64,000 nt of DNA from JANQEA01 sp964466035. Lineage in GTDB: Bacteria > Bipolaricaulota > Bipolaricaulia > UBA7950 > UBA9294. The position numbers were made by a program, and so were the translations under genes. Position 1 is the stretch's first letter, and every line of letters starts with the position of its first letter. The DNA lies in NCBI GenBank assembly GCA_964466035.1, contig CAYXLR010000001.1, forward strand, positions 186,001 to 250,000. Reading direction: 5' to 3'. Below, one piece after another: positions 1-9,193 of this stretch. The notes below the pieces were generated by a model. It worked only from the letters and a program-made list of their open reading frames with translations, was not told where the DNA came from and made no database searches.

Positions 1-11
1 GAGGAGGGCAG

Positions 12-2435
12 ATGTACGATCGATTCTCGCAAGAGTCGATGGAGATCATCGCGATCTCGCAGGAGGAGGCCGAGAGCTGGCGGCACAGCTACGTCGGCAC
101 GGAGCATCTCCTTCTCGCGTTCCTCAAGATCACCGACAGCGAGGTGTATCGCTTCCTCACGTCGAACGGCGTTACCTACGACAAGGTCGCCACGCTCCTC
201 GAAGAGGAGAAGGAGCGCGGCGAGGTCCGTCTCTCCGCCGACGATCTCGAACCGACCGCGCGGCTGAAGCGGGTCATGAAGATCGCCTTCGAGGAGGCGC
301 GGCGCGCGGGGTTGAACACGATCCGGCCCGAGCACCTGCTGATGGGGCTGCTCCGCGAAGGGGAAGGGACCGGCGCGGCGCTCCTCCATCACTTCGGCGT
401 CGATCTGAACAAGTCGCGCGGCTACTTCCTCCCGCCGGGCGGCGCCGTCGGCATGACGGTGCGGACGACCCGACGGGGCGCCCAGCGAAAGGGCGACCTG
501 TCGGAGTTCGGCCGGAACCTCGTCGAGGAGGCGATGGCCGGAAACCTCGATCCGGTGATCGGCCGCGAGGAGGAGATGGAGCGGATCATCCAGACCCTCA
601 CCCGCCGCCGGAAGAACAACCCGGCGCTGATCGGCGAGTCGGGCGTCGGGAAGACGGCCGTCGTCGAGGGGCTCGCGCAGCGGATCGCCAGCGGGGACGT
701 CCCGGCCCTCCTCCGCTCGAAGGAGATCATCGAGCTCGACATGGCGTCGGTCGTCGCCGGGACGAAGTACCGCGGCGAGTTCGAGCAGCGGCTGAAGGCG
801 TTGATCAACAAGGTCGCCGAGGAGGACAACGTGATCCTGTTCATCGACGAGCTTCAGACCGTCGTCGGGGCCGGCGGGGCGGAAGGGGCGATCGACGCGT
901 CGTCGATCCTCAAGCCGCCGCTCGCCTCCGGCGCGATCCAGTGCATCGGGACGGCGACCCTCGACGAGTACCGCAAGTCGGTCGAGAAGGACCCCGCGCT
1001 CAAGCGGCGATTCAAGACGATCTACGTCGAGGAGCCGACGGTCGAGGAGACGGTGAAGATCCTGAAGGGGCTCCGGCCGCAGTACGAGAAGCACCACGGC
1101 GTCAGGGTCACCGACGACGCGCTCCAGCAGGCGGCGCGCCTTTCGGATCGGTACGTCACCGACCAGTTCCTCCCCGACAAGGCGATCGATCTGATCGACG
1201 AGACGGCGGCCCGGATCAAGCTCCAGCGAACCCGGATTCCCGACGAGGCGCGGGAGCTGATGGAAAAGGTCGACGGGCTCGACGAGCAGGAGCGGGAAGC
1301 GGTCGCCGGTCAGCATTACGAGCAGGCGGCGGGCCTCCGCGATCGGAAGGCGGAGCTGATCACGCGGATCGAGGAGCTGAGCGAGACGGCGTACGCGGGG
1401 AACGACCTCCAGGTGACCGGGCGGGAGATCGCGCAGATGGTCGCGATGTGGACCGGCGTCCCGATCGGGCACGTCCAGGAGGAGGAAACCGCCCGGATGG
1501 TCAACATGGAGGAGAAGGTCCACGAGCGGCTGATCGCGCAGGACGAGGCGGTCCGCGCCGTCTCCCGATCGATCCGCCGCGCGTACGCCGGGGTGAAGAA
1601 CCCGAGGCGCCCGGTCGGGGTGTTCATGTTCCTCGGCCCGACCGGCGTCGGGAAGACCGAGCTCTCCAAGACGCTGGCCGAGTTCCTGTTCGGCGACGAG
1701 GACGCCCTGGTCCGCGTCGACATGTCCGAGTACATGGAGCGGTTCTCCGTCTCCCGTCTGACCGGCGCTCCGCCGGGCTACATCGGCTACGAGGAGGCGG
1801 GCGAGCTGACGGAGAAGGTCCGCCATCGCCCGTATTCGGTCGTCCTGTTCGACGAGATCGAGAAGGCGCACCGCGACGTGTTCAACATCCTCCTTCAGGT
1901 GATGGAGGACGGGATCCTCACCGACTCGCAGGGCCGCCGCGTCGACTTCCGCAACACGGTCCTCATCATGACGTCGAACGTCGGGAGCGAGCTGATCACC
2001 GACCGGGGGACGCTCGGCTTCTCCGATCAGGACGAGACCTCCGAGGAGTCGTACCAGGACATGAAGTCCAGGGTGACCGGCGAGGTGCGCAAGGTCTTCC
2101 GTCCCGAGTTTCTCAACCGTCTCGACGACATCATCGTCTTCCACCAGCTCAACCGCGATCAGGTCCGCGAGATCGCCGACCTGATGATCCGCGAGCTGGC
2201 GCGCCGGCTCGTTGAGGAGCGGGAGATCGAGCTGACCCTCGACAACTCGGCGTGGAAGCTGCTGATCGAGCAGGGATACGACCCGAAGTACGGGGCGCGT
2301 CCGATGCGCCGGACGATCGAGCGGTTGATCGAGAATCCGATCTCCGAGGAGATCCTCCTCGGCAACTTCCCGTCCGGCTCCGCGGTGACGGCGACCGTCG
2401 ACGGGGAGGAGTTCCGATTCGAAGAGAGCGGTTGA
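12..2435 (+). CDS. clpC: ATP-dependent Clp protease ATPase subunit ClpC
   Basis: AAA+ unfoldase that feeds substrates to ClpP in the cytoplasm. The 807 residues have the full ClpC layout: an N-terminal repeat domain (about 1-145), a first AAA module with Walker A GESGVGKT near 207 and Walker B LFIDEL near 276, a UVR-like middle segment near 415-455, and a second AAA module with GPTGVGKT near 542. It ends in the C-terminal small domain with GARPMRRTIER. The first Walker A has Ser where most ClpC proteins have Pro (GEPGVGKT), a mild departure. A GAGGAGGG ribosome site sits just before the ATG. The upstream edge of the window hides whether mcsA/mcsB/ctsR precede it. radA follows after one base, a common clpC-radA linkage. 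Confidence 0.97.
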   Translation: MYDRFSQESMEIIAISQEEAESWRHSYVGTEHLLLAFLKITDSEVYRFLTSNGVTYDKVATLLEEEKERGEVRLSADDLEPTARLKRVMKIAFEEARRAGLNTIRPEHLLMGLLREGEGTGAALLHHFGVDLNKSRGYFLPPGGAVGMTVRTTRRGAQRKGDLSEFGRNLVEEAMAGNLDPVIGREEEMERIIQTLTRRRKNNPALIGESGVGKTAVVEGLAQRIASGDVPALLRSKEIIELDMASVVAGTKYRGEFEQRLKALINKVAEEDNVILFIDELQTVVGAGGAEGAIDASSILKPPLASGAIQCIGTATLDEYRKSVEKDPALKRRFKTIYVEEPTVEETVKILKGLRPQYEKHHGVRVTDDALQQAARLSDRYVTDQFLPDKAIDLIDETAARIKLQRTRIPDEARELMEKVDGLDEQEREAVAGQHYEQAAGLRDRKAELITRIEELSETAYAGNDLQVTGREIAQMVAMWTGVPIGHVQEEETARMVNMEEKVHERLIAQDEAVRAVSRSIRRAYAGVKNPRRPVGVFMFLGPTGVGKTELSKTLAEFLFGDEDALVRVDMSEYMERFSVSRLTGAPPGYIGYEEAGELTEKVRHRPYSVVLFDEIEKAHRDVFNILLQVMEDGILTDSQGRRVDFRNTVLIMTSNVGSELITDRGTLGFSDQDETSEESYQDMKSRVTGEVRKVFRPEFLNRLDDIIVFHQLNRDQVREIADLMIRELARRLVEEREIELTLDNSAWKLLIEQGYDPKYGARPMRRTIERLIENPISEEILLGNFPSGSAVTATVDGEEFRFEESG

Positions 2436-2436
2436 C

Positions 2437-3783
2437 ATGCCGTTTCTCTGCTCCGAGTGCGGGTACCGATCGATCAAGTGGTTCGGACGGTGTCCGAACT
2501 GCGGCGCGTGGGACTCGTTCTCCGAGCGCGCGTCGTCCGACGACGAACCGACCGAGGCCGCGTCGTGGCTCGGCGAGGAGCTTCGCTCGATCGACCGGGT
2601 CGACCTGGCGGACATCGAGCGCCTGGCCACCGGGATGGGCGAGTTCGATCGGCTTCTCGGCGGCGGGCTGATCCCGGGCGGGGTGATCCTGTTCGGCGGC
2701 GAGCCGGGGATCGGAAAGTCGACGCTCCTGCTGCAGATCGCGGAGCTCGTCGCGCGCCGCTACGGGAACGTCCTCTACGTCTCCGGCGAGGAGTCGGAGG
2801 GGCAGGTCAAGCTGCGGGCGAGCCGGATCGGCGTCGACAACGAGCGGCTGTACGTGCTCTCCGAGCAGTCCCTCTCGCGGATCGCCGTGGCGATCGAGCA
2901 GGTCTCCCCGATCGTCCTGATCGTCGATTCGATTCAGACGACCGTCGACGAGCGCGCCGCCGGGGAAGCGGGAAGCCTTCGCCAGCTGCGCGAGGCGTCG
3001 AGCGAGCTGATCCGGCAGGCGAAGTCGAGGCGGATGGCGACGTTTCTCGTCGGCCACATCACCAAGGGGGGCGCGTTCGCCGGGCCGAAGTCGGTCGAGC
3101 ACCTCGTCGACGCGGCCGTCTACCTCGAGGGGAGCCGCGGGGAGGACATCCGGATCCTCCGCTCGGTGAAGAACCGGTTCGGCGCGACGAACGAGGTCGT
3201 CGTCTTCCGGATGACCGCCGAGGGGCTGACTGAGATCGCCGATCCTTCCCGGTTCTTCCTCGCGGATTTGGACGAGGAGCCGCGGCCCGGAACGACCGTC
3301 GTGCCGATCCTCGAGGGGACGCGGCCGATCCTCGTCGAGATGCAGGCGCTCGTCTCGCCGACCGGCGGGTACGGGATCCCGCAGCGTCGCTGCACCGGCC
3401 TCGACGTCAACCGGGTCCTCCTGTTGCTCGCGGTGATGGAGAAGCACCTGGGGACCCAGGTCGGTGGGGCCGACGTCTACCTGAGCCTCGCCGGAGGCCT
3501 CGAAACGCGCGAGCGGGGGACCGACCTCGGTGTCGTCGCCTCCGTCTGCTCGAGCCTCCGCGATCGCCCGCTCCCGGCGCGGACGGCGATCGTCGGCGAG
3601 GTCGGGCTGTCGGGGGAGATCCGGCCGGTGCGGCGGCTCGGCGAGAGGATCCGCGAGGCGGAGAAGATGGGAATGGAGCGGATCGTCGCCCCCAATCCTC
3701 CCCGGTCCGCCGTGAGCGGCGGGATCGAGGTCGCCGCCGTCGATCGGATCGGCGAAGCGCTCGAAGCGATCGGACTGACGTAG
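2437..3783 (+). CDS. radA: DNA repair protein RadA
   Basis: Branch-migration ATPase acting in recombinational repair. The N-terminus carries a C4 zinc finger (Cys5, Cys8, Cys19, Cys22). The RecA-like core has Walker A GGEPGIGKST at about 87-96 and the RadA-specific KNRFG motif at about 245-249. The last third resembles the Lon-type domain (CTGLDVNR, later GEVGLSGEIRPV). Length of 448 residues is typical. It starts one base after the clpC stop and is followed by the phosphorylase nine bases later, so the three form one operon. Confidence 0.97.
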   Translation: MPFLCSECGYRSIKWFGRCPNCGAWDSFSERASSDDEPTEAASWLGEELRSIDRVDLADIERLATGMGEFDRLLGGGLIPGGVILFGGEPGIGKSTLLLQIAELVARRYGNVLYVSGEESEGQVKLRASRIGVDNERLYVLSEQSLSRIAVAIEQVSPIVLIVDSIQTTVDERAAGEAGSLRQLREASSELIRQAKSRRMATFLVGHITKGGAFAGPKSVEHLVDAAVYLEGSRGEDIRILRSVKNRFGATNEVVVFRMTAEGLTEIADPSRFFLADLDEEPRPGTTVVPILEGTRPILVEMQALVSPTGGYGIPQRRCTGLDVNRVLLLLAVMEKHLGTQVGGADVYLSLAGGLETRERGTDLGVVASVCSSLRDRPLPARTAIVGEVGLSGEIRPVRRLGERIREAEKMGMERIVAPNPPRSAVSGGIEVAAVDRIGEALEAIGLT

Positions 3784-3792
3784 GAGGACGCG

Positions 3793-4620
3793 ATGAAGGA
3801 CGGACGGTGGGAGAGGCTGACCGAGGCCCTCGCGACGCTGCGAGAGCGGATCGAGGAGGCGCCGGACGTGGCGATCACCCTCGGCTCCGGCCTGTCGAAG
3901 GCGTTCGGCGTGCCCGAAGGCGGCCGGATCGTCCCCGCGGAGGAGATCCCGCACTACCCCCGGCCGACGGTGGCCGGCCACGCGGGCGAGTTCTGGGCCG
4001 GCCGGATCGGGGAAAGATCGGTCCTCGTCCAGCGCGGCCGGGCCCACTTCTACGAGGGGCACGATCTCGACGGGATCGTCTTCGCCACGCGGCTGTTCGC
4101 GATGCTCGGCGCCAAGACGCTGATCGTCACCAACGCGTCCGGGGCGATCAACCCCGACGTCCGCGCCGGGGACCTCGTCGTGATCACCGATCACATCAAC
4201 ATGCTCGGCGCGAATCCGCTCCGCGGCCCGAACCTCGACCGGCTCGGCCCGCGGTTCCCCGACCTATCGGCCGTGTACACGCCGCGGCTTCGCGCGCTCG
4301 CCAAGGAGGTCGCCGCCGCGGAGGGGATCGAGCTGAGGGAGGGCGTCTACGTCGCCGCCCTCGGGCCGTCGTACGAGACGCCGGCCGAGATCCGCGCGTT
4401 CCGCGCGATGGGGGCCGATCTGGTCGGGATGTCGACCGTCCCCGAGGTGATCGCCGCGGCGCACGCCGGGATGGACGTTCTCGGGATCTCGATCGCCACC
4501 AACCTGGCGGCCGGCGTCGATCCGGGCGCGACGTTGACCCACGAAGAGGTCATCGAGACGACCGATCGGAAGGGGGCGGAGATGCGCCGCCTCCTGCTCG
4601 GGATCATCGCACGACTTTGA
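3793..4620 (+). CDS. punA: purine nucleoside phosphorylase, trimeric PunA/PNP family
   Basis: Phosphorolysis of purine (deoxy)nucleosides for base salvage, cytoplasmic. The 275-residue protein shows the family landmarks GSGL near residue 31 (phosphate binding), HYPRPTVAGHAGE near 55, TNASGAI near 113, the DHINMLGANPLRGPN block near 136 and MSTVPEVIAA near 213. This pattern is the low-molecular-mass trimeric class. AGGAGGACGC precedes the ATG. It is the last gene of the clpC-radA operon. Confidence 0.93.
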   Translation: MKDGRWERLTEALATLRERIEEAPDVAITLGSGLSKAFGVPEGGRIVPAEEIPHYPRPTVAGHAGEFWAGRIGERSVLVQRGRAHFYEGHDLDGIVFATRLFAMLGAKTLIVTNASGAINPDVRAGDLVVITDHINMLGANPLRGPNLDRLGPRFPDLSAVYTPRLRALAKEVAAAEGIELREGVYVAALGPSYETPAEIRAFRAMGADLVGMSTVPEVIAAAHAGMDVLGISIATNLAAGVDPGATLTHEEVIETTDRKGAEMRRLLLGIIARL

Positions 4621-4645
4621 CCGGCAGAAGACACCCCTTTGCGCG

Positions 4646-4673
4646 TTGCGATGCACGCTCCGACCGGTATAAT
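4646..4673 (+). promoter_or_regulatory. sigma-70-type promoter of the first glutamate dehydrogenase
   Basis: TTGCGA (4646-4651), 16-base spacer, TATAAT (4668-4673). The -10 is a perfect consensus. Transcription would start near 4680, giving a leader of about 70 bases to the ATG at 4753. Confidence 0.7.
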
Positions 4674-4752
4674 GGCGCCGCCGTTCGGCGGCGGCCGCGC
4701 CGGTCGAGTCCCCGAATGGCACATCTCTAGGTCATTTGGGAGGGGACGGTAG

Positions 4753-6009
4753 ATGGCCAGCGAATCGACGCTGAACCCGTTTGAGATCTCACAGCGACAG
4801 CTCGACAAGGCGGCGGAAGCGCTGCGGCTCGACCCGCAGGTCCACGAGCTTCTGCGCGAGCCGATGCGGACGCTCGAGGTGCACTTCCCGGTTCGCATGG
4901 ACGACGGGAAGGTCAGAACGTTCACCGGTTTCCGCGTGCAGTACAACGACGCGCGCGGGCCGACCAAGGGCGGTCTCCGCTTCCACCCCGACGAGACGAT
5001 CGACACCGTGAAGGCGCTCGCGGCGTGGATGACGTGGAAGACGGCCGTCGTCGACGTCCCGTACGGTGGCGGGAAGGGCGGCGTCGTCTGCAACCCCAAG
5101 GAGCTCTCGCAGTCCGAGCTGGAGCGGGTCGCCCGCGGGTTCGTTCGCGCGGTCGGCCGGTTCATCGGCCCGGAGGTCGACATCCCCGCCCCCGACGTGT
5201 ACACGACGCCGCAGATCATGGCGTGGATGATGGACGAGTACGCGACGATCGTCGGCCACAACGCGCCCGGGGTGATCACCGGGAAGCCGATCCCGCTCGG
5301 CGGGTCGCTCGGCCGGGGCGACGCGACGGCCCGCGGCGCGGTCTACTGCGTCCTCGAGGCCGCCGAGACGCTCGGCTTCGACCTCAAGGGCGCGACGGTG
5401 GCGATCCAGGGGTACGGGAACGCCGGATACCACTGTGGTACGCTGATGCAGGAGCTCGCAGGGAGCAAGGTCGTCGCCGTGACCGATTCGCGCGGCGGGA
5501 TCTACGATCCCAACGGAATCGATCCCGAGAAGGTATTCCAGCACAAGCGGGACACCGGGTCGGTCACCGGCTTCGGGGGGCCGAAGGCGATCACCAACGA
5601 GGAGGTCCTCGAGCTCGACGTCGACGTCCTGATCCCGGCGGCGATCGAGAGCGTGATCACCGCGAGCAACGCTGCGAACGTCAAGGCGAGGATCGTCGCC
5701 GAGGCGGCGAACGGGCCGACGACGCCGGAGGCGGACGAGATCCTGCAAAAGAGCGGCAGGTACGTCATCCCGGACTTCCTGTGCAACGCCGGCGGGGTGA
5801 CCGTCTCCTACTTCGAGTGGGTCCAGAACATCGGCGGCTTCTACTGGACGATCGAGGAGGTCCACCAGCGGCTGAAGGAGAAGATGGTCAAGGCGTTCCG
5901 CGAGACGCACGACGCGGCGAAGGCGCACGGCGTCGACAACCGGACCGGGGCCTACTTGGTCTCGGTGCAGCGGGTCGCGGAGGCGATGCGACTCCGCGGC
6001 TGGGTTTAG
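4753..6009 (+). CDS. gdhA: Glu/Leu/Phe/Val dehydrogenase, glutamate dehydrogenase 1
   Basis: Oxidative deamination of glutamate to 2-oxoglutarate, or the reverse. The 418 residues fit the short hexameric GDH class. Visible are GPTKGGLRFHP near residue 70 with substrate-binding Lys, DVPYGGGKGGV near 102-112 with the catalytic Lys, the IPAPDVYT segment near 143, and the dinucleotide-binding GYGNAGYHCG near 220. GGGAGGGGACGGT lies before the ATG. A second, diverged paralogue lies at 7883-9184, and the Crp/Fnr gene downstream suggests regulated use. Cofactor preference (NAD or NADP) cannot be read safely from sequence. Confidence 0.93.
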   Translation: MASESTLNPFEISQRQLDKAAEALRLDPQVHELLREPMRTLEVHFPVRMDDGKVRTFTGFRVQYNDARGPTKGGLRFHPDETIDTVKALAAWMTWKTAVVDVPYGGGKGGVVCNPKELSQSELERVARGFVRAVGRFIGPEVDIPAPDVYTTPQIMAWMMDEYATIVGHNAPGVITGKPIPLGGSLGRGDATARGAVYCVLEAAETLGFDLKGATVAIQGYGNAGYHCGTLMQELAGSKVVAVTDSRGGIYDPNGIDPEKVFQHKRDTGSVTGFGGPKAITNEEVLELDVDVLIPAAIESVITASNAANVKARIVAEAANGPTTPEADEILQKSGRYVIPDFLCNAGGVTVSYFEWVQNIGGFYWTIEEVHQRLKEKMVKAFRETHDAAKAHGVDNRTGAYLVSVQRVAEAMRLRGWV

Positions 6010-6084
6010 CCTAAAACACCACCTTGACGGAAGAGCCGCGGGGCTACGATTGCGGGGACCCGCGGTTCCTCGCCCGGCGTCGGA

Positions 6085-6112
6085 TTGCGGGCGCCGGGAG
6101 AGCTGCTAGAAT
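6085..6112 (+). promoter_or_regulatory. promoter of the Crp/Fnr gene, near-leaderless
   Basis: TTGCGG (6085-6090), 16-base spacer, TAGAAT (6107-6112). The in-frame ATG at 6111 overlaps the -10 box, so it cannot be the start. The ATG at 6123 lies ten bases past the -10 and is the preferred start, with a leader of only a few bases. Confidence 0.6.
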
Positions 6113-6122
6113 GGCGGCGACG

Positions 6123-6869
6123 ATGACACCGAAGAAGCCGGACGCCAAGACAAGGGAAGCGCTCCTAAAGGAGGTCTTCCCTTCCCTCTCTTCCGAGGGG
6201 ATCGAGGAGCTCAGCCGCGTCTCTCTCTCGGTGCATTTCGACGAAGGTGAACTGGTCGCTCAGGAAGGTTCGTACGCGTCCGGGATCTACGTCGTCCAGT
6301 CCGGGCTGCTGAGCATCGGCAAGCACGCCAGTCACGGACACGAGAAGCGGGTGTTGCGCTTCCTCGCTGCGGGAGAGCTGTTCGGATTGGAGGCGGTCTT
6401 CCTCGCGCGCGAGCCGGTCAACGTCCAGTTCGCCAAGACGCTTGTCGAATCGGATCTGATCTTCGTCGAGCGGTCGAACATGATTGGATTCAGCAAGGAC
6501 CATCCTTGCCTGTGCAACGATCTGTGTCGGTGGTTGGCTCGCGAAGTCATCATGCTCGAGTTCAAGCTGGCGCGAGAAGCGGTCGAGTCGATGGATCGGA
6601 ACCTCGCGTTGCTGCTGATCGCGCTGGCGAACAAGTACGGCGAGAAGCGACCGACGGGCACGGCGATCGACCTGCCGGTTTCGCGGCAGACGCTTGCGGA
6701 GATGCTCGGCGTGTCGGTGGAATCGGTGATGCGTGGGCTCAAGCGCTTCCGAGAGCTCAAGCTGATTGCCACGGAGAACAGCCTGATCTGGGTCACGGAT
6801 TTCGAGAAGCTCGCACGGCGGGCGAGAGTCAGCGAGTTCTACCTGTCGATCATCGAGGAGACGCTGTAG
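6123..6869 (+). CDS. Crp/Fnr-family transcription regulator 1
   Basis: One-component regulator: an N-terminal cyclic-nucleotide-binding-like beta-roll (about 15-130, with EGELVAQEGSYASGIYVV-like strands) and a C-terminal Crp-type winged helix at about 186-215 (SRQTLAEMLGVSVESVMRGL). No Fnr-type N-terminal Cys cluster is present, although CLCNDLC occurs mid-protein near residues 128-134. An earlier TTG frame start at 6024 is possible but lies upstream of the promoter. It is tandem to gdhA and convergent with the second Crp gene. Its target is not known; the Crp-like palindrome at 60453 and the gdh promoters are candidates. Confidence 0.88.
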   Translation: MTPKKPDAKTREALLKEVFPSLSSEGIEELSRVSLSVHFDEGELVAQEGSYASGIYVVQSGLLSIGKHASHGHEKRVLRFLAAGELFGLEAVFLAREPVNVQFAKTLVESDLIFVERSNMIGFSKDHPCLCNDLCRWLAREVIMLEFKLAREAVESMDRNLALLLIALANKYGEKRPTGTAIDLPVSRQTLAEMLGVSVESVMRGLKRFRELKLIATENSLIWVTDFEKLARRARVSEFYLSIIEETL

Positions 6870-6902
6870 TCCGAATCACGCCGAGTCCAGCCCGAGATTC
6901 GC

Positions 6903-7550
6903 TCACGCTTCCCCCACGATCACCCACTGCTCGCCGTCCCACTCCGCACCGTCCAGCGAGTGGCACAGCTGCTTCGCCTTGCGGTACGTCATGTACGAGA
7001 GCTCGGCGACACGATGAAGGTCGATCTCCTTCGGAAGGACGACGCGGCCGCCGTCGGTCGGCCGACCGAGGAACGCGAGATCTTGCAGGAGCGTTTGGAC
7101 GCGGTCCGCGGGGCCGAGCTGGGATCTCCACACCGCGCGCGTCAGCAGGAGTCCCCGTCGGGCGTAGTGGCTCATCAGCAGGAACCGCAGCTTCTCATCC
7201 GTCTCGATCGCCGCTTCGAAGTCGCTCTGCTCGAGGAACGACAGGGAAACCTGCGACACGGCCCGACAGGAGGACCGGTGAAGGGGCTCCCCCCCGGGGA
7301 GGTGCATCTCGACGCCGATCAGGCTTGCCGGGCCGTGGAGACCCGTCGAGACCGGGTCGCCTCCAGCGACTGCGTCGACGTACGATTCATGGACGATTCC
7401 TTCGGTCACCAAGTAGACGCCGGCGGCGTACGTGCCGGTCTGAAAGATCAGCTCGTTCGGCGCGTAGCGGATGTGAAGCGGTTCGTGTCGGGCGAAGACG
7501 TCCTCCGGGGTGCGATAGACCCCGGTCGTCGGTTTCGTCGTCCCTTTCAT
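6903..7550 (-). CDS. Crp/Fnr-family regulator 2, with a diverged DNA-binding region
   Basis: Protein of 215 residues with the cNMP-binding beta-roll (HEPLHIRYAPNELIFQTG to about residue 110) and a long dimerisation helix (MSHYARRGLLLTRAVW). The C-terminal segment (IDLHRVAELSYMTYRKAKQL) sits where the Crp helix-turn-helix should be but matches the consensus poorly. The ATG at 7550 starts the conserved fold; the open frame upstream of it is compositionally unlike protein. It is divergent from gdh2 across 332 bases, so it probably controls that gene and itself. Confidence 0.82.
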   Translation of the reverse strand: MKGTTKPTTGVYRTPEDVFARHEPLHIRYAPNELIFQTGTYAAGVYLVTEGIVHESYVDAVAGGDPVSTGLHGPASLIGVEMHLPGGEPLHRSSCRAVSQVSLSFLEQSDFEAAIETDEKLRFLLMSHYARRGLLLTRAVWRSQLGPADRVQTLLQDLAFLGRPTDGGRVVLPKEIDLHRVAELSYMTYRKAKQLCHSLDGAEWDGEQWVIVGEA

Positions 7551-7882
7551 TCGGTCATCACTCCACGGAAAACGTACACCGGATGCGCGGTCCCACCAAC
7601 CGGAGTTGACCTCTCGAAAGCAGGCTGTTCGCGCCGGCCTGGGTGCCAGGCGAAAGCCTCGGCCGTGCCGCTTGACAGTCAATGCCCATGCGGGTGGTAG
7701 CTCGATGCGATCCATTCGCGCGGTTCTTCCTTGCGGTTCGACGGTTGATTCTCGCAGCACCGACGCGATGCAAGTGGTGGGTTGACGTTCGATGATCTGC
7801 AAGAGTGTCGGACGGGATCTGTCGGGAGCGCTACTGCGCGTCGGCGAACTCGGATAGCCTTCGCGTTGGAGGTGAGTACTTG
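7551..7882. other. divergent intergenic region between crp2 and gdh2
   Basis: About 330 bases without a supported gene. A TTGACA at 7672-7677 on the + strand has only a weak -10 (TGGTAG, 7695-7700), and a TTGACG lies at 7782-7787. The gdh2 ribosome site GGAGGTGA is at 7868-7875. The region should hold promoters for both flanking genes and perhaps a Crp/Fnr operator, but I see no convincing palindrome. Confidence 0.5.
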
Positions 7883-9184
7883 ATGGCCATTCGAGATACG
7901 GCTCAAGCACCGGCCGGCCTAGCGGAAGCTCAGATCAACCCCTACGAAATGATGCTCCAGCAGCTGGACATGGTCCGGGAGTACACGGACATCCCCCACG
8001 GGATCTGGAACATCCTGCGCAAGCCCGAACGCGCCCTCGAGGTCAGCGTCCCGGTGGTACGGGACGACGGCGACATCGAGGTGTTCACCGGATATCGAGT
8101 TCAGTACAACAGCGCACGGGGTCCGTGCAAGGGCGGGATCCGCTTTCACCCGGGTGTGACGGAGGACGAGGTCAAGGCGTTGGCCGGCTGGATGACGTGG
8201 AAGTGTGCGGTTGTCAACGTTCCGTATGGGGGTGGCAAGGGCGGCGTTAGCGTCGACCCGGCTCGCCTGACGCGCCGCGAACTCGAACGGCTCACCCGGC
8301 GCTACACCGCCATGATCTTTCCGCTGATCGGAACCCGGAAGGACATCCCGGCTCCGGACGTGAATACGAACGCCGACGTCATGAACTGGATCGTCGACAC
8401 CGCCGGCGTCCTCGGCGGCGAAGCGATGCCTGGGATCGTGACGGGGAAGGCGATCGAGATGGGCGGCGCCCTCGGTCGGCGCGAAGCGACCGGCCGCGGG
8501 GTCATGTTCGTGACCCTCGGGGTCCTCGAGCGGCTCGGGATGGAGATCGGGAACGCTCGGATCGCGGTGCAGGGGTTCGGGAACGTCGGCTCCGTCGCGG
8601 CGAAGCTGCTCGCGGAGCAGGGCGCGTCGATCGTCGGGATCAGCGATGTCTCCGGGGCGTACTACTGCCCGAGCGGATTTGACATCGACGACGCGCTGAA
8701 GCACGTCGCGGGCTCTCCGGGCCACCTTCTCGCCGGCTACGATGCGCCGGGCGTCGAATCGATCACCAACGAGGAGCTTCTGTCGCTCGATGTGGACGTG
8801 TTGGTCCCGGCGGCGCTCGAGGCGCAGATCACGGCGCGGAACGCCGCGGATGTCCGAGCGCGGGTGATCGTCGAGGGCGCGAACGGGCCGACGACGCCGG
8901 AGGCGGACCTGATCCTCGGGGAGCGCAACGCCGTCGTCGTCCCCGACATCCTCGCGAACGCGGGCGGCGTGGTCTGCTCGTACTTCGAATGGGTGCAGAA
9001 CATTCAGTGCTTCCCGTGGGAAGAGGCGCAGACGAATCAGCGGCTCGGCAGCATCATGCAGCGGGCGCTGGACGAGGTCTGGACCTTGGCCAAGGAGCGG
9101 AACGTTTCTCCGCGGCTGGCGGCGTTCATCCTCGGCGTCGAACGGGTCGCAGCGGCGCTCCAGATGAGAGGGGTCTTCCCGTAG
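7883..9184 (+). CDS. Glu/Leu/Phe/Val dehydrogenase, glutamate dehydrogenase 2
   Basis: Paralogue of the enzyme at 4753-6009, with the same signatures: GPCKGGIRFHP, NVPYGGGKGGVS near residue 111 with the catalytic Lys, DIPAPDVNTNADVMNW and QGFGNVGSVAAKLL. At 433 residues it is slightly longer at the N-terminus. The start ATG at 7883 is set by GGAGGTGA seven bases upstream. It is followed nine bases later by a nucleotidyltransferase gene, forming a likely operon. Whether the two enzymes differ in direction or cofactor is unknown. Confidence 0.92.
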   Translation: MAIRDTAQAPAGLAEAQINPYEMMLQQLDMVREYTDIPHGIWNILRKPERALEVSVPVVRDDGDIEVFTGYRVQYNSARGPCKGGIRFHPGVTEDEVKALAGWMTWKCAVVNVPYGGGKGGVSVDPARLTRRELERLTRRYTAMIFPLIGTRKDIPAPDVNTNADVMNWIVDTAGVLGGEAMPGIVTGKAIEMGGALGRREATGRGVMFVTLGVLERLGMEIGNARIAVQGFGNVGSVAAKLLAEQGASIVGISDVSGAYYCPSGFDIDDALKHVAGSPGHLLAGYDAPGVESITNEELLSLDVDVLVPAALEAQITARNAADVRARVIVEGANGPTTPEADLILGERNAVVVPDILANAGGVVCSYFEWVQNIQCFPWEEAQTNQRLGSIMQRALDEVWTLAKERNVSPRLAAFILGVERVAAALQMRGVFP

Positions 9185-9193
9185 GGAAAGGGA

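Noticed and set aside
2149..4194. A 681-codon open frame antisense to clpC, radA and the phosphorylase
   Set aside because: Composition is Arg/Asp/Pro-rich with no domain, and it is explained by high GC in the third codon position of the real genes. Similar long antisense frames across the window were dropped for the same reason.
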